Source of the DNA: a bacterium
GTDB taxonomy: Bacteria > UBP13 > UBA5359
NCBI GenBank assembly: GCA_028699365.1
Contig: JAQVUQ010000051.1
Coordinates: forward strand, 1-10,886
Direction: 5' to 3'
DNA length: 10,886 nt
Shown piece after piece: positions 1 to 6,966 of this stretch. Under the pieces are notes generated by a model. That model made no database searches. It was not told the origin of the DNA and worked only from the letters and a program-made list of their open reading frames with translations. Position numbers and translations under genes: made by a program. Position 1 is the stretch's first letter. Every line of letters starts with the position of its first letter.

Positions 1-64
1 AATGTTATCCTCCTTTTCCCGTCTACGCGGGGGCTTCAACTGGAGGATAACATTTTTTTATCCC
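1..64 (-). promoter_or_regulatory. Leader hairpin that buries the Shine-Dalgarno of the next gene
   Basis: Positions 1-13 (AATGTTATCCTCC) and 42-54 (GGAGGATAACATT) form a perfect 13-bp inverted repeat around a 28-nt loop; the loop holds only a weak 4-bp helix (18-21 with 28-31). Read on the minus strand, in the direction of every gene here, the second arm carries AGGAGG (complement of 9-14). It is followed by exactly 8 nt to the window edge, so a start codon just outside is expected. The first arm is a full anti-Shine-Dalgarno. A GGGATAA just upstream (58-64) can pair alternatively with TTATCC of that arm (GGATAA/TTATCC, 6 bp), offering a weaker competing hairpin. A possible 5-codon upstream ORF lies inside the arm (36-53). 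The gene it would control is not visible; tuf is my inference from the preceding tRNA-Thr. On the plus strand the same DNA could be a terminator, because it is followed by seven T. Confidence 0.5.
36..53 (-). CDS. Possible 5-codon leader ORF (M-L-S-S-S)
   Basis: ATG-TTA-TCC-TCC-AGT-TGA reads on the minus strand. It is preceded by AAGGG (complement of 62-66) at a spacing of 8 nt, a usable ribosome binding site. The ORF overlaps the anti-Shine-Dalgarno arm of the hairpin at 1-54, so a ribosome on it would melt that arm. This is the geometry of translational attenuation, but an ORF this short with a moderate binding site can arise by chance. No function is known to me. Confidence 0.2.
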   Translation of the reverse strand: MLSSS

Positions 65-260
65 TTACTATCATAGTCGGCTAACGGCTTCCTCTATCGC
101 TTGTCCCAAAAAACTTTACATGCACCCATACATCATCGCCTTGCCAGCACTCCTACACACCATACTTCCTTAACCAACCTTTCTAACTTTAGCCAACAAA
201 TAGGATTAACTCTTAATAAGCAAGAATGAAAGATCCCGCCTCACCAAAAGCACATAAAAA
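65..260. other. Intergenic stretch between tRNA-Thr and the left-edge hairpin
   Basis: About 195 bp with no ORF, tRNA or convincing promoter that I can recognise. On the minus strand the tRNA CCA end is followed directly by TTTTT, with no separate hairpin, so readthrough from the tRNA into the next gene is plausible. A TATGAT on the minus strand near 70-75 resembles a -10 box, but I found no matching -35 at 16-18 bp. Confidence 0.4.
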
Positions 261-336
261 TGGAGCCGACGATGGGACTTGAACCCGCAACCTGCTGATT
301 ACAAATCAGCTGCTCTACCAATTGAGCTACGTCGGC
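261..336 (-). tRNA. tRNA-Thr (anticodon UGU)
   Basis: The 76-nt cloverleaf folds completely. The acceptor is GCCGACG/CGTCGGC, the D arm is GCTC/GAGC with the loop AATTGGTA, and the anticodon stem is GCTGA/TCAGC around TTTGTAA. The anticodon TGT is at 303-301, the variable loop is AGGTT, the T loop is TTCAAGT, the discriminator is U and CCA is encoded at 263-261. It reads ACA and wobble-related Thr codons. The T stem is GCGGG/CCCAT, with a G49-U65 wobble and a C50-A64 mismatch, which is unusual but leaves three G-C pairs. It has its own upstream promoter. In many bacteria a tRNA-Thr directly precedes tuf-(tRNA-Trp)-secE-nusG, so the next gene to the left may be tuf. Confidence 0.97.
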
Positions 337-352
337 CCGCTAGGGGGGGAGA

Positions 353-382
353 AATATATTTGAAGCATACTGATTTTATCAA
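353..382 (-). promoter_or_regulatory. Sigma-A-type promoter for tRNA-Thr
   Basis: The -35 box is TTGATA (complement of 377-382, 5 of 6 to consensus) and the -10 box is TATATT (complement of 353-358, 5 of 6), separated by 18 bp. The -10 box ends 16 bp before the mature tRNA 5' end, so a start around 344-347 would leave a short pre-tRNA leader. The pair sits in the 62-bp gap after the methyltransferase stop codon, where a new promoter would be needed for strong tRNA expression. Confidence 0.7.
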
Positions 383-398
383 AGAGAATGGGGTGGTG

Positions 399-1214
399 TC
401 AATCTTCGCGACGTAGAATCAGGATGTGCTGATGGGCGATGTTGGGGACGTAGACGTGGGGGTAGCCGTAGGGGCGGAGTTTGGCTCCGGCCTGATACCA
501 GACTTTCTCTCCCTTTAGGACCAGTCCGGCTTCTACGGCCCGGGCGGCCAGATCGGCGTGGACCATGATGTAGCAGCCGTCCTGATAGCTGTTGCGCACT
601 ATCATGGCCATGTAGCGGCCGTGGCGCAGCAGGCGGCGGCAGTGGGTCAGCACTTCGGTCATGGCATCAAGGAAATTGCGATAGTTCTCCTGATTGGCCA
701 GGTCTCCCTCTTCCCCGGAGCGCATGTTGTAATCGGAGCGGCGGGTGGCCCACTCAAAGTTGCGGTGACACATGGTCTTGGGCAGGTGGATGTTGTAAGG
801 TGGATCGGTGGCGATGAAATCGAAGCTCTCGTCGGGCATGGCGGCTATGGCGGTGCGGCAATCGCCGCAGATGGTCTCCTGCTCGGGCAGTTCCTCCTGT
901 TCGCAGACGCGATGGTAGATGTCCAGCCATTCGGGGTTGATCTCGATGCCCACGGCACGACGGGGAGATTTGCAGATGGAGGCGCCTATCAGGGTGCCGC
1001 CCACACCGGCAAAGGGGTCCAGCACGGCTTCGCCGGGCTTGGTGAAGAACTCTATCAACTCGCGCATAAGTTGAGGCGGTTTGTTGGCGCCGTGACGGCG
1101 GCGCAATTCATACCCGTAAGCGGTGCGGTAAGCGGTGGATATGACGGATTTGGTGAAGAAAAGCCACTCCGCGCCGTCCAGATCATTCAGTTTGTTGCGC
1201 GGATGAACGGTCAT
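399..1214 (-). CDS. Orphan DNA (N4/N6) methyltransferase, permuted motif order
   Basis: S-adenosylmethionine-dependent amino-methyltransferase, likely modifying adenine N6 or cytosine N4 in DNA. Counting from ATG 1214 (271 aa), motif X (KPPQLM, about 45-50) runs straight into motif I DPFAGVGG (66-73). Motif II-like EIN follows near 91-93, the catalytic DPPY at 137-140, and a C-terminal HILILRR strand. The X-I block resembles beta-class enzymes, but there it lies at the C-terminus after DPPY, so the order here is circularly permuted. I chose the ATG at 1214 because AAGGAAG lies 5 nt upstream; a GTG at 1217 is possible but too close to that site. The start overlaps the paaK stop as TGATG, giving translational coupling. 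No restriction endonuclease lies next to it. Its target sequence is unknown, and an RNA substrate cannot be excluded. Confidence 0.85.
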   Translation of the reverse strand: MTVHPRNKLNDLDGAEWLFFTKSVISTAYRTAYGYELRRRHGANKPPQLMRELIEFFTKPGEAVLDPFAGVGGTLIGASICKSPRRAVGIEINPEWLDIYHRVCEQEELPEQETICGDCRTAIAAMPDESFDFIATDPPYNIHLPKTMCHRNFEWATRRSDYNMRSGEEGDLANQENYRNFLDAMTEVLTHCRRLLRHGRYMAMIVRNSYQDGCYIMVHADLAARAVEAGLVLKGEKVWYQAGAKLRPYGYPHVYVPNIAHQHILILRRED

Positions 1215-2521
1215 CACTTCTTCCTTAAATCCAAAACGCGTTTGGCTTTGCCTTCGCTTCTGGCCAGGCTCTTGGGCTCCACCAGCTTGATCTTGACGTT
1301 CAGGCCCAGGACGCTCTCTATGCGGGAGCGTATGGTCTCGCCCAGTTCGTGCATGCGCTTCATCTCGTTGAAGAAGATGCTGTCGGATACCTCCACCCTT
1401 ACTTCCAGGGTATCCAGTTGTCCCTGCCTGTCCACCACCAACTGGTAGTGCGGCTCGGTGCCTTCTATCTCCAGCAGCACGCTCTCCACCTGTGAGGGGA
1501 AGACGTTGACGCCGCGGATTATCAGCATATCGTCGGTGCGGCCTATAACTCTGGTCATGCGATGCAGGGTGCGGCCGCAGGGGCAGGGATCGGGTATTAT
1601 GCGGGTGATGTCGCGGGTGCGGTAGCGGATGACGGGCAGGGCTTCCTTGGTCAGGGTGGTTATGACCAGCTCTCCCTCTTCACCCACGGGCAGGCGCTCT
1701 CCGGTCTTGGGATCGATGATTTCAAAGATAAAGTGATCTTCGGCCAGGTGCATGCCCTGCTTTAACAGGCACTCACCGGAGACGCCGGGGCCCATGATCT
1801 CGCTCAGGCCGTAGTTATCGGTGGCGGTGATGTTCCACTTGCGCTCCAGCTCGGCCCGCATCTCCTCGGACCAGGGCTCGGAGCCGAAGAGACCGTAGCG
1901 CAGCTTCAGTTGGGTGGGGTCCACGCCCATCTCGGTCAGGGACTCGGCCATATACATGGCGTAGGATGGGGTGCTCACCAGGGCGGTGGTGCCAAAGTCC
2001 TGCATGATCATCAACTGGCGCTGGGTGTTGCCGCTGGAGACGGGGATGACGGAGGCGCCCACCCGCTCCATGCCGTAATGCAGCCCGAAGCCGCCGGTGA
2101 AGAGCCCGTAGCCGAAGGATATCTGGATGGTATCGCGCCTGGTCACTCCGGCGGCGGTCACCATTCTGGCTACCAGCTCGGACCATGTCCTGAGATCCCG
2201 CCGGGTGTAGCCCACCACGGTGGGTTTGCCGGTGGTGCCTGATGAGGAGTGGATACGCACCAGCTTATCTTTGGGAACGGCAAAGAGGCCAAAGGGATAA
2301 TTATCGCGCAGGTCCTGCTTGGTGGTAAACGGCAGACGGCGCAGATCGTCCAGGCTCCTGAACGCGGCCGGATCGAAACCGGCTTTGGTCATGCGGCGCC
2401 GGTACATCGGCACTCTGTCATATGCCCACTGCAGGGTATTGGCCAGGCCCTGGCGCTGCAGCTCTTCTATCTCTTCACGGCCGGCGCATTCGCGTCGCCT
2501 GTCCCATATCTTGGTTTTCAC
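1214..2521 (-). CDS. paaK: Phenylacetate-CoA ligase (AMP-forming)
   Basis: Cytoplasmic adenylate-forming enzyme that joins phenylacetate or a related arylacetate to CoA using ATP (435 aa, the family's usual length). Visible motifs are the P-loop [10 protein letters not shown] at 92-101, [10 protein letters not shown] at 237-246, YRTRD at 300-304, CPCGR at 313-317, the hinge-region [20 protein letters not shown] at 327-346, and EGKAKRV at 423-429 carrying the C-terminal catalytic lysine. It starts with GTG, preceded by AAGAAGG at 8 nt. It lies 42 nt after the symporter gene and couples to the methyltransferase. With iorAB nearby, its likely substrates are phenylacetate, 4-hydroxyphenylacetate or indoleacetate. 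It could work in uptake and salvage of these acids, or recycle the acids made by amino acid breakdown. The exact aryl substrate cannot be told from sequence. Confidence 0.93.
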   Translation of the reverse strand: MKTKIWDRRRECAGREEIEELQRQGLANTLQWAYDRVPMYRRRMTKAGFDPAAFRSLDDLRRLPFTTKQDLRDNYPFGLFAVPKDKLVRIHSSSGTTGKPTVVGYTRRDLRTWSELVARMVTAAGVTRRDTIQISFGYGLFTGGFGLHYGMERVGASVIPVSSGNTQRQLMIMQDFGTTALVSTPSYAMYMAESLTEMGVDPTQLKLRYGLFGSEPWSEEMRAELERKWNITATDNYGLSEIMGPGVSGECLLKQGMHLAEDHFIFEIIDPKTGERLPVGEEGELVITTLTKEALPVIRYRTRDITRIIPDPCPCGRTLHRMTRVIGRTDDMLIIRGVNVFPSQVESVLLEIEGTEPHYQLVVDRQGQLDTLEVRVEVSDSIFFNEMKRMHELGETIRSRIESVLGLNVKIKLVEPKSLARSEGKAKRVLDLRKK

Positions 2522-2563
2522 TCCGACTACCTTCTTTGTTATATTGACCTTACGCGGCAGGCT

Positions 2564-4060
2564 TTACGCCTCGGCTGCGGCCTGTTTATCGGATACCGGC
2601 TGCCCGGCTGTCCCGCCGTAGACGCGCTCGATATGCTCCTGCGGCATGGGCCTGGTCAGCAGCGACACCAGGGGCATGACCACCATGGGCACCAGGATGG
2701 CTATGGTTCCCGCCAGCGGTATGCCGGGCTTGCCCAGCTTGATATACAGCGTCACGGAGGTGAGCAGGCCGGTAATGAGTCCGGCAAAGGCTCCGGCCGT
2801 ATTGGCCCGACGCCAGAAGAGACCGTAGATATACGGCGCCAGGAAGGAGCCGGCTACGGTGCCCCAGGCGATGATCATCAGGTCGGCGATGACGGCCGGC
2901 GGGTGCAGGGCCAGCACGCAGGACAGGACGATGAAACCGGCGCACAGCAGACGCATCAGGGTGACGGTGGATTTGTCTGATCGTTTGCCGGTGCCGGCGT
3001 AGATATCTATGGCCACGGCGGAGGCCGAGACCAGGACCAGCGATGAAAGAGTGGACATGGAGGCTGCCAGGACCAGCAGCATTATCATAAGGGTGATCCA
3101 GGGTGGCGCAAACTCGGTCAGGAACTGGGGCATCAGGTTATCCAGCTTGATCGGAGGTGCTGCGTAGAAGAGATGGGTCAGCGATCCGGTATAGTAGGCG
3201 CCAAAGGCTATAATCAGGGCAAAGAGCGTGGCCACGATGGTGGCCGGCTTGATGGCCTCACGGCTCTTGATGGCGTAGAACTTCTGCACCATCTGCGGCA
3301 TGCCCCACGGGCCCAGGCTGGTGACTATCACCAGAGACACTAAGGTCAGCCAGCCGGGAATCCCTCCGGCGGCCTTTCCGGCGGTGTTGAGAGCGGGGGC
3401 AAACTCGGGCCGCATCAGGCTCTGGGTGGCGTGAATCAGGCCGCCCTGCTGCCCTACCAGGGCTGTGATCATGATGACTACGCCTACTATCATCATCAGT
3501 CCCTGGATGAAATCGGTCAGGGTCAGGGCGTAATAGCCGCCCATTATCAGGTAGCAGCCGGTCAGGGCGGCCATGAAGATCAGCGCCTGGGCATACGGTA
3601 TGTGCAGAGTAGTTTCAAAGAGGTAACTCAGCCCCATATAGACGGCGGCTGTGTAAGGAACCAGGAAGATGAAGATGATCAGTGCGGCCAGTATCTTCAG
3701 TGTCCGGCTGCCGTATCTGGCTTCCAGAAACTCCGGCATGGTGATGGCTCCCAGGCGGACGGTCATATCCCGGGTCCGCAGGGCCAGCAGCTTCCAGGCC
3801 AGCAGGCTGCCAACCAGGGCGTTGCCCAGGACTATCCACATGGTATTGAGGCCGAAGCCCCACCCCTGTTTGCCGGCGTAGCCGATGAAGAGCACGGCGG
3901 AGAAGTAGGTGGTGCCGTAAGCAAAGGCCGACACCCAGGGCCCCACGTTGCGGTCGCATAGAAAAAAGTCTTTTGTGCTCCTGGACTTCTTACGGCCAAT
4001 GTAACCTATTGTCAGCATACCTATGGCATAAAACAGAATGACGGCGATCTTGATGTCCAT
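2564..4060 (-). CDS. Sodium:solute symporter (SSS family)
   Basis: Inner-membrane Na+-coupled transporter of the LeuT-fold SSS family (TC 2.A.21), 498 aa, with about 13 hydrophobic segments spread over the whole length and a short polar Ala-rich tail. An early segment is at 6-21; NVGPWVSAFAYGTTYFSAV (38-56) resembles the substrate-site helix. GPWGMPQMVQKFYAIK (250-265) is the typical family loop, and AASMSTLSSL (332-341) matches the Ser/Thr-rich helix that supplies the second sodium site. The start ATG has GGGAGG at 6 nt. The gene begins 13 nt after the ACT gene. Its position between iorAB and paaK suggests an aromatic acid or aromatic amino acid as substrate; this is inference, since the family also carries proline, pantothenate, acetate and sugars. 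Confidence 0.88.
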   Translation of the reverse strand: MDIKIAVILFYAIGMLTIGYIGRKKSRSTKDFFLCDRNVGPWVSAFAYGTTYFSAVLFIGYAGKQGWGFGLNTMWIVLGNALVGSLLAWKLLALRTRDMTVRLGAITMPEFLEARYGSRTLKILAALIIFIFLVPYTAAVYMGLSYLFETTLHIPYAQALIFMAALTGCYLIMGGYYALTLTDFIQGLMMIVGVVIMITALVGQQGGLIHATQSLMRPEFAPALNTAGKAAGGIPGWLTLVSLVIVTSLGPWGMPQMVQKFYAIKSREAIKPATIVATLFALIIAFGAYYTGSLTHLFYAAPPIKLDNLMPQFLTEFAPPWITLMIMLLVLAASMSTLSSLVLVSASAVAIDIYAGTGKRSDKSTVTLMRLLCAGFIVLSCVLALHPPAVIADLMIIAWGTVAGSFLAPYIYGLFWRRANTAGAFAGLITGLLTSVTLYIKLGKPGIPLAGTIAILVPMVVMPLVSLLTRPMPQEHIERVYGGTAGQPVSDKQAAAEA

Positions 4061-4073
4061 GATCTGCCTCCCG

Positions 4074-4490
4074 TTATAAAGAATATACCTTGGGGCCGGA
4101 GATTACCTCCACCCCGCTCTCCCGCAGCAGGCCGGCGGCCTGATCGGGGTTCTCTACGTTGAAAACTATCAGGGTATCCACGATGGCGTACATATACTCC
4201 ACGTTTATGCCGGCCTCGGACAGCATATTGAGAATCGATCCCAGCCCGCCCGGCTGGTCCGGGACGCGCACGCAGATAAGGCTGCTTTCACGGACGATGA
4301 AGTCCTGACCGCGCAGCAGGGCCACGGCGTCATCGGGCTTGTCCACTATGAGGCGGACGATGCCGTAATCGGACATATCGGCCACGGAGAAGCCGCGGAT
4401 GTTGATCCCGGCCTGACCCAGCAGTCCGGTCAGAGCCGCCAGCCGGCCAGCCTTGTTCTCGATGAATATGGACAGTTCCCTGGTATGCAT
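4074..4490 (-). CDS. Tandem ACT-domain protein, putative aromatic amino acid sensor
   Basis: Small stand-alone regulatory-type protein of 138 aa made of two ACT domains (about 3-66 and 71-134) and nothing else. Each has the beta-alpha-beta start with a ligand-loop glycine: ENKAGRLAAL at 11-20 and VPDQPGGLGS at 76-85. In each the GIN turn follows (28-30 and 94-96). ACT domains bind amino acids at the dimer interface. I recognise the COG4747-type family, often found beside iorAB and paaK. No DNA-binding or catalytic part is present, so it may act by binding a partner enzyme. It starts 4 nt after iorB, and its GAGG ribosome binding site overlaps the iorB stop codon, so expression is coupled. Ligand and partner are unknown. 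Confidence 0.85.
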   Translation of the reverse strand: MHTRELSIFIENKAGRLAALTGLLGQAGINIRGFSVADMSDYGIVRLIVDKPDDAVALLRGQDFIVRESSLICVRVPDQPGGLGSILNMLSEAGINVEYMYAIVDTLIVFNVENPDQAAGLLRESGVEVISGPKVYSL

Positions 4491-4494
4491 GGCC

Positions 4495-5085
4495 TCACCT
4501 CGCTACGGCCGCAGCCCGGCGCTCTCGCCCCAGGCTGAAGGCCTTCTCGTTGATCTCGGCTACCTTGCCCTTAAATTTGTCGCGTATGGCGCACAGCCAA
4601 AAATCCTCCTCCACCTGCAGCAGGCAGGAGAGGACGCCCATCAGCACCATGTTGGCGGCTCGTATGTTGCCGGCCCGGGCTGCTGTCTCCGTGGCGTCCA
4701 CTATTACGGTCTCGCCGGCTGCAGCGCCTATGCGCTCCAGGGCATCCACCGGGTAATCCGTGCTGGAGCAGCCCACCGGCAGAATGATCTCGTCGTTGAC
4801 CACCGCCGTGCCGCCCTGGCAGAGCAGCGGTATACAGCGCAAGCCCTCCAGACGCTCAAAGGCCACCAGTATGTCCGTCTCTCCCTCCGTAATAAGCGGG
4901 GAGTGCACTTTGCGGCCAAAGCGCAGATCGCTGACAACGCTGCCGCCGCGCTGGGACATGCCGTGTATCTCGCTCTGCTTGACATCGTAACCGGCCGAGA
5001 TGAGCACATTGGCGGTCATATCGGAGGCCAGTAATATTCCCTGGCCCCCAACGCCGGCAAAGGTTATGTTTGTTACTTTACTCAT
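4495..5085 (-). CDS. iorB: Indolepyruvate ferredoxin oxidoreductase, beta subunit
   Basis: Small (gamma-type) subunit of the heteromeric 2-ketoacid oxidoreductase that converts aryl pyruvates plus CoA to aryl-acetyl-CoA, CO2 and reduced ferredoxin. It has 196 aa, normal for IorB. The Rossmann-like GVGGQGILLA lies at 11-20, the signature QSEIHGMSQRGGSVVS at 37-52, and NMVLMG at 145-150. The ATG overlaps the iorA stop by 8 nt (ATGAGTAA) and is preceded by GAGGTGG 6 nt upstream, inside iorA, so the two subunits are translationally coupled, fitting a fixed complex. It carries no iron-sulfur motif of its own; the clusters are in IorA. Confidence 0.95.
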   Translation of the reverse strand: MSKVTNITFAGVGGQGILLASDMTANVLISAGYDVKQSEIHGMSQRGGSVVSDLRFGRKVHSPLITEGETDILVAFERLEGLRCIPLLCQGGTAVVNDEIILPVGCSSTDYPVDALERIGAAAGETVIVDATETAARAGNIRAANMVLMGVLSCLLQVEEDFWLCAIRDKFKGKVAEINEKAFSLGRERRAAAVAR

Positions 5086-6826
5086 GCTTGTCCACCTCTA
5101 TGGCCCGGCTCGGGCAGATCTGGGCACAGACGCCGCAACCGACGCAGATAGCTTCGTTGATCCTGACACCGGTTTTGCGGCCCTCGCCCGGAACCTTCTC
5201 CATGGCGGGACAGCCCAGGTTCAGGCAGAGGCCGCAGCCCCGGCAGGCCTCGTTGTCCAGGCGCGCGGGGTAACGACGGGCTTTCTTATCTATCAGCAGG
5301 CAGGGCCTTCTGGTGACTACTACGGATACGCCGGGATAATCTACCGCGGCCCGGACGGCCTTCTCCACGGCGTCCAGGTCGTAGGGGTCCACCACGTGGA
5401 CGTCTTCCACGCCCAGAGCACGACAGATCTGCGGAATATCCACGGCCGGGGCCTCGCCACCGGAAAGACGCTTGCCGCTGGCCGGATTCTGCTGGCGCCC
5501 TGTCATGGCGGTGATGCGGTTATCCAGCACCACCACCGTGCCGCGGCTGCCGTTATAGACCATATTTATCAGGCCGGTCATGCCGGAATGAATAAATGTC
5601 GAATCTCCCAGGACGCCCACCACGCCGTCCACCCCGGCCTTCTCCAGACCCAGGGCGCCGCCGATGCTGGCTCCCATGCAGACGCAGGTATCGATGGCCT
5701 GCAGAGGTTTGCCCACGGCCAGAGTATAGCAGCCGATATCTCCGGAGACCACCAGTTTGAGCTTTTTTAAGGTGTAGAAGAGTCCCCGGTGCGGGCAGCC
5801 GGCACACATGGCCGGGGCACGCATCGGCAGACCTGCGGCAGCGTTGCCTGAATCGGCTTCAGCCGTCTCGGTCAGCCCCAGTCCGGCCCTGACCAGCCCT
5901 GGATTCAATTCTCCGGTAGCCGGGAAGGCTTCCTTACCCGTCACCGATATTCCCAGGGCCTTGATCTGCTCCTCCAGGAAGGGATCCAGTTCCTCCACTA
6001 CGTAAAGACGCTCCACCCCGGCGGCAAACTCTTTGATCATATCGGCCGGCAGGGGCCAGATAAGGCCCAGTTTCAGCACCGATACGCGCGGCGCAGCCTC
6101 TTTGACATACTGGTAAGCTATGCCGGAAGCGATAACGCCGATGGAGGTATCACCCCACTCTATGCGGTTGAGGGCGGTGGTTTCGGCAAACTCCGCCAGA
6201 CGGGTCAGACGCTCTTCCACCACCAGGTGGCGGCGTTTGCCGTGGGCGGGTATCATGACGTATTTGGATTTATCCGGCTGAAAACCGGCTTGGCGCAACG
6301 GCAGCGGCTCCGCCGTCTCCACCACCGATTTACCGTGTGAGATGCGTGTAGTTGTGCGCAGCAGCACGGGCGTATCGAAGCTCTCGCTTATATCCAGAGC
6401 GGCCATGGTGAATTCCCTGGCCTCGGCGCTGTCCGACGGATCCAGCATGGGCACTTTGGCGGCCCTGGCGTAATGACGGTTGTCCTGTTCATTCTGAGAG
6501 CTGTGCATGCCGGGATCATCGGCAGTGATGACTACCAGGCCACCGTTGACGCCGGTATAGGCGGCTGTAAAGAGAGGATCTGCGGCCACATTGAGGCCCA
6601 CGTGCTTCATGGAGACCAGTGCTCTGGCCCCGCCGAAGGAGCCTCCCAGCCCCACCTCCATAGCCACTTTCTCGTTGGGCGCCCATTCGGAGTAGATATC
6701 CGGATAGGTGGCGATGTTTTCCATAATCTCGGTGCTGGGAGTCCCGGGATAGGCCGAGGCCACTCTGACTCCGCCCTCCCAGGCACCACGAGCGATGGCC
6801 TCGTTGCCGGATAGAAGCTTCTTCAC
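5078..6826 (-). CDS. iorA: Indolepyruvate ferredoxin oxidoreductase, alpha subunit
   Basis: Catalytic subunit for oxidative decarboxylation of indolepyruvate, phenylpyruvate and 4-hydroxyphenylpyruvate with ferredoxin as partner (582 aa). From GTG 6826, the N-terminal domain starts with SGNEAIARGAW and carries YPGTPSTE at 26-33. The thiamine diphosphate region shows MCAGCPHRG (340-348), GDIGCYT (362-368), GDSTFIHSG (407-415) and DNRITAMTG (435-443). Two ferredoxin clusters end the protein: CX2CX2CX4CP at 528-540, whose longer last spacing is known for IorA, and CX2CX2CX3CP at 561-572. I chose GTG 6826 because GGGGAAGG lies 8 nt upstream and the family begins with MKKLLSGNEA; GTG 6844 would put that site inside the gene. 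It is the first gene of a six-gene operon. Confidence 0.96.
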   Translation of the reverse strand: MKKLLSGNEAIARGAWEGGVRVASAYPGTPSTEIMENIATYPDIYSEWAPNEKVAMEVGLGGSFGGARALVSMKHVGLNVAADPLFTAAYTGVNGGLVVITADDPGMHSSQNEQDNRHYARAAKVPMLDPSDSAEAREFTMAALDISESFDTPVLLRTTTRISHGKSVVETAEPLPLRQAGFQPDKSKYVMIPAHGKRRHLVVEERLTRLAEFAETTALNRIEWGDTSIGVIASGIAYQYVKEAAPRVSVLKLGLIWPLPADMIKEFAAGVERLYVVEELDPFLEEQIKALGISVTGKEAFPATGELNPGLVRAGLGLTETAEADSGNAAAGLPMRAPAMCAGCPHRGLFYTLKKLKLVVSGDIGCYTLAVGKPLQAIDTCVCMGASIGGALGLEKAGVDGVVGVLGDSTFIHSGMTGLINMVYNGSRGTVVVLDNRITAMTGRQQNPASGKRLSGGEAPAVDIPQICRALGVEDVHVVDPYDLDAVEKAVRAAVDYPGVSVVVTRRPCLLIDKKARRYPARLDNEACRGCGLCLNLGCPAMEKVPGEGRKTGVRINEAICVGCGVCAQICPSRAIEVDKHE

Positions 6827-6873
6827 GGTATAAACCTTCCCCACTGCAATTTATAGTCGTCCGCATTAACACC

Positions 6874-6897
6874 CAAGCGGCCCTCAAAGGCCGCCTG
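6874..6897 (-). promoter_or_regulatory. Stem-loop in the iorA leader
   Basis: On the minus-strand RNA, CAGGCGGCC pairs with GGCCGCUUG (9 bp with one G-U) around a 6-nt loop. On the plus strand the same G-U position becomes an A-C mismatch, so the structure suits the iorA transcript better. No T run follows it, so it is not a standard terminator. It sits about 20 nt after the predicted transcription start and about 48 nt before the iorA start codon. It may stabilise the mRNA 5' end or be a regulatory structure. Confidence 0.4.
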
Positions 6898-6922
6898 AAA
6901 AATATCATGCCGACAGTCTATT

Positions 6923-6951
6923 ATTTTACACTATTCGGGCTGTTTTGACTA
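6923..6951 (-). promoter_or_regulatory. Candidate sigma-A promoter of the ior-paaK operon
   Basis: The -10 box is TAAAAT (complement of 6923-6928, 5 of 6) and the -35 box is TAGTCA (complement of 6946-6951, 4 of 6), with 17 bp between them. It lies in the 140-bp gap between sigH and iorA, directly after the sigH stop. The predicted leader is about 90 nt and holds the hairpin at 6874-6897. I see no clear sigH terminator in this gap, so readthrough from sigH may add to expression. Confidence 0.45.
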
Positions 6952-6966
6952 CCTGTGAAGCGCCGC

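Noticed and set aside
1-59. Plus-strand intrinsic terminator (13-bp stem followed by seven T)
   Set aside because: Not ruled out, but the 28-nt loop is large for a terminator, no plus-strand gene is visible, and the minus-strand reading explains the AGGAGG at correct distance from the edge. Kept as an alternative only.
558-1448. Long plus-strand open frame of 296 codons
   Set aside because: Antisense to the methyltransferase and paaK, crosses both genes, shows low-complexity His/Gly/Val-rich sequence and has no recognisable domain; produced by the codon bias of the real genes.
6827-6844. Upstream GTG start for iorA
   Set aside because: It would bury the GGGGAAGG ribosome binding site in the coding region and add six residues absent from the typical family start.
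6516-6908. Minus-strand ORF starting in the iorA leader with FF and W codons, as a possible aromatic leader peptide
   Set aside because: It does not stop before iorA but runs far into it in another frame, and there is no terminator to attenuate, so it does not fit an attenuator.
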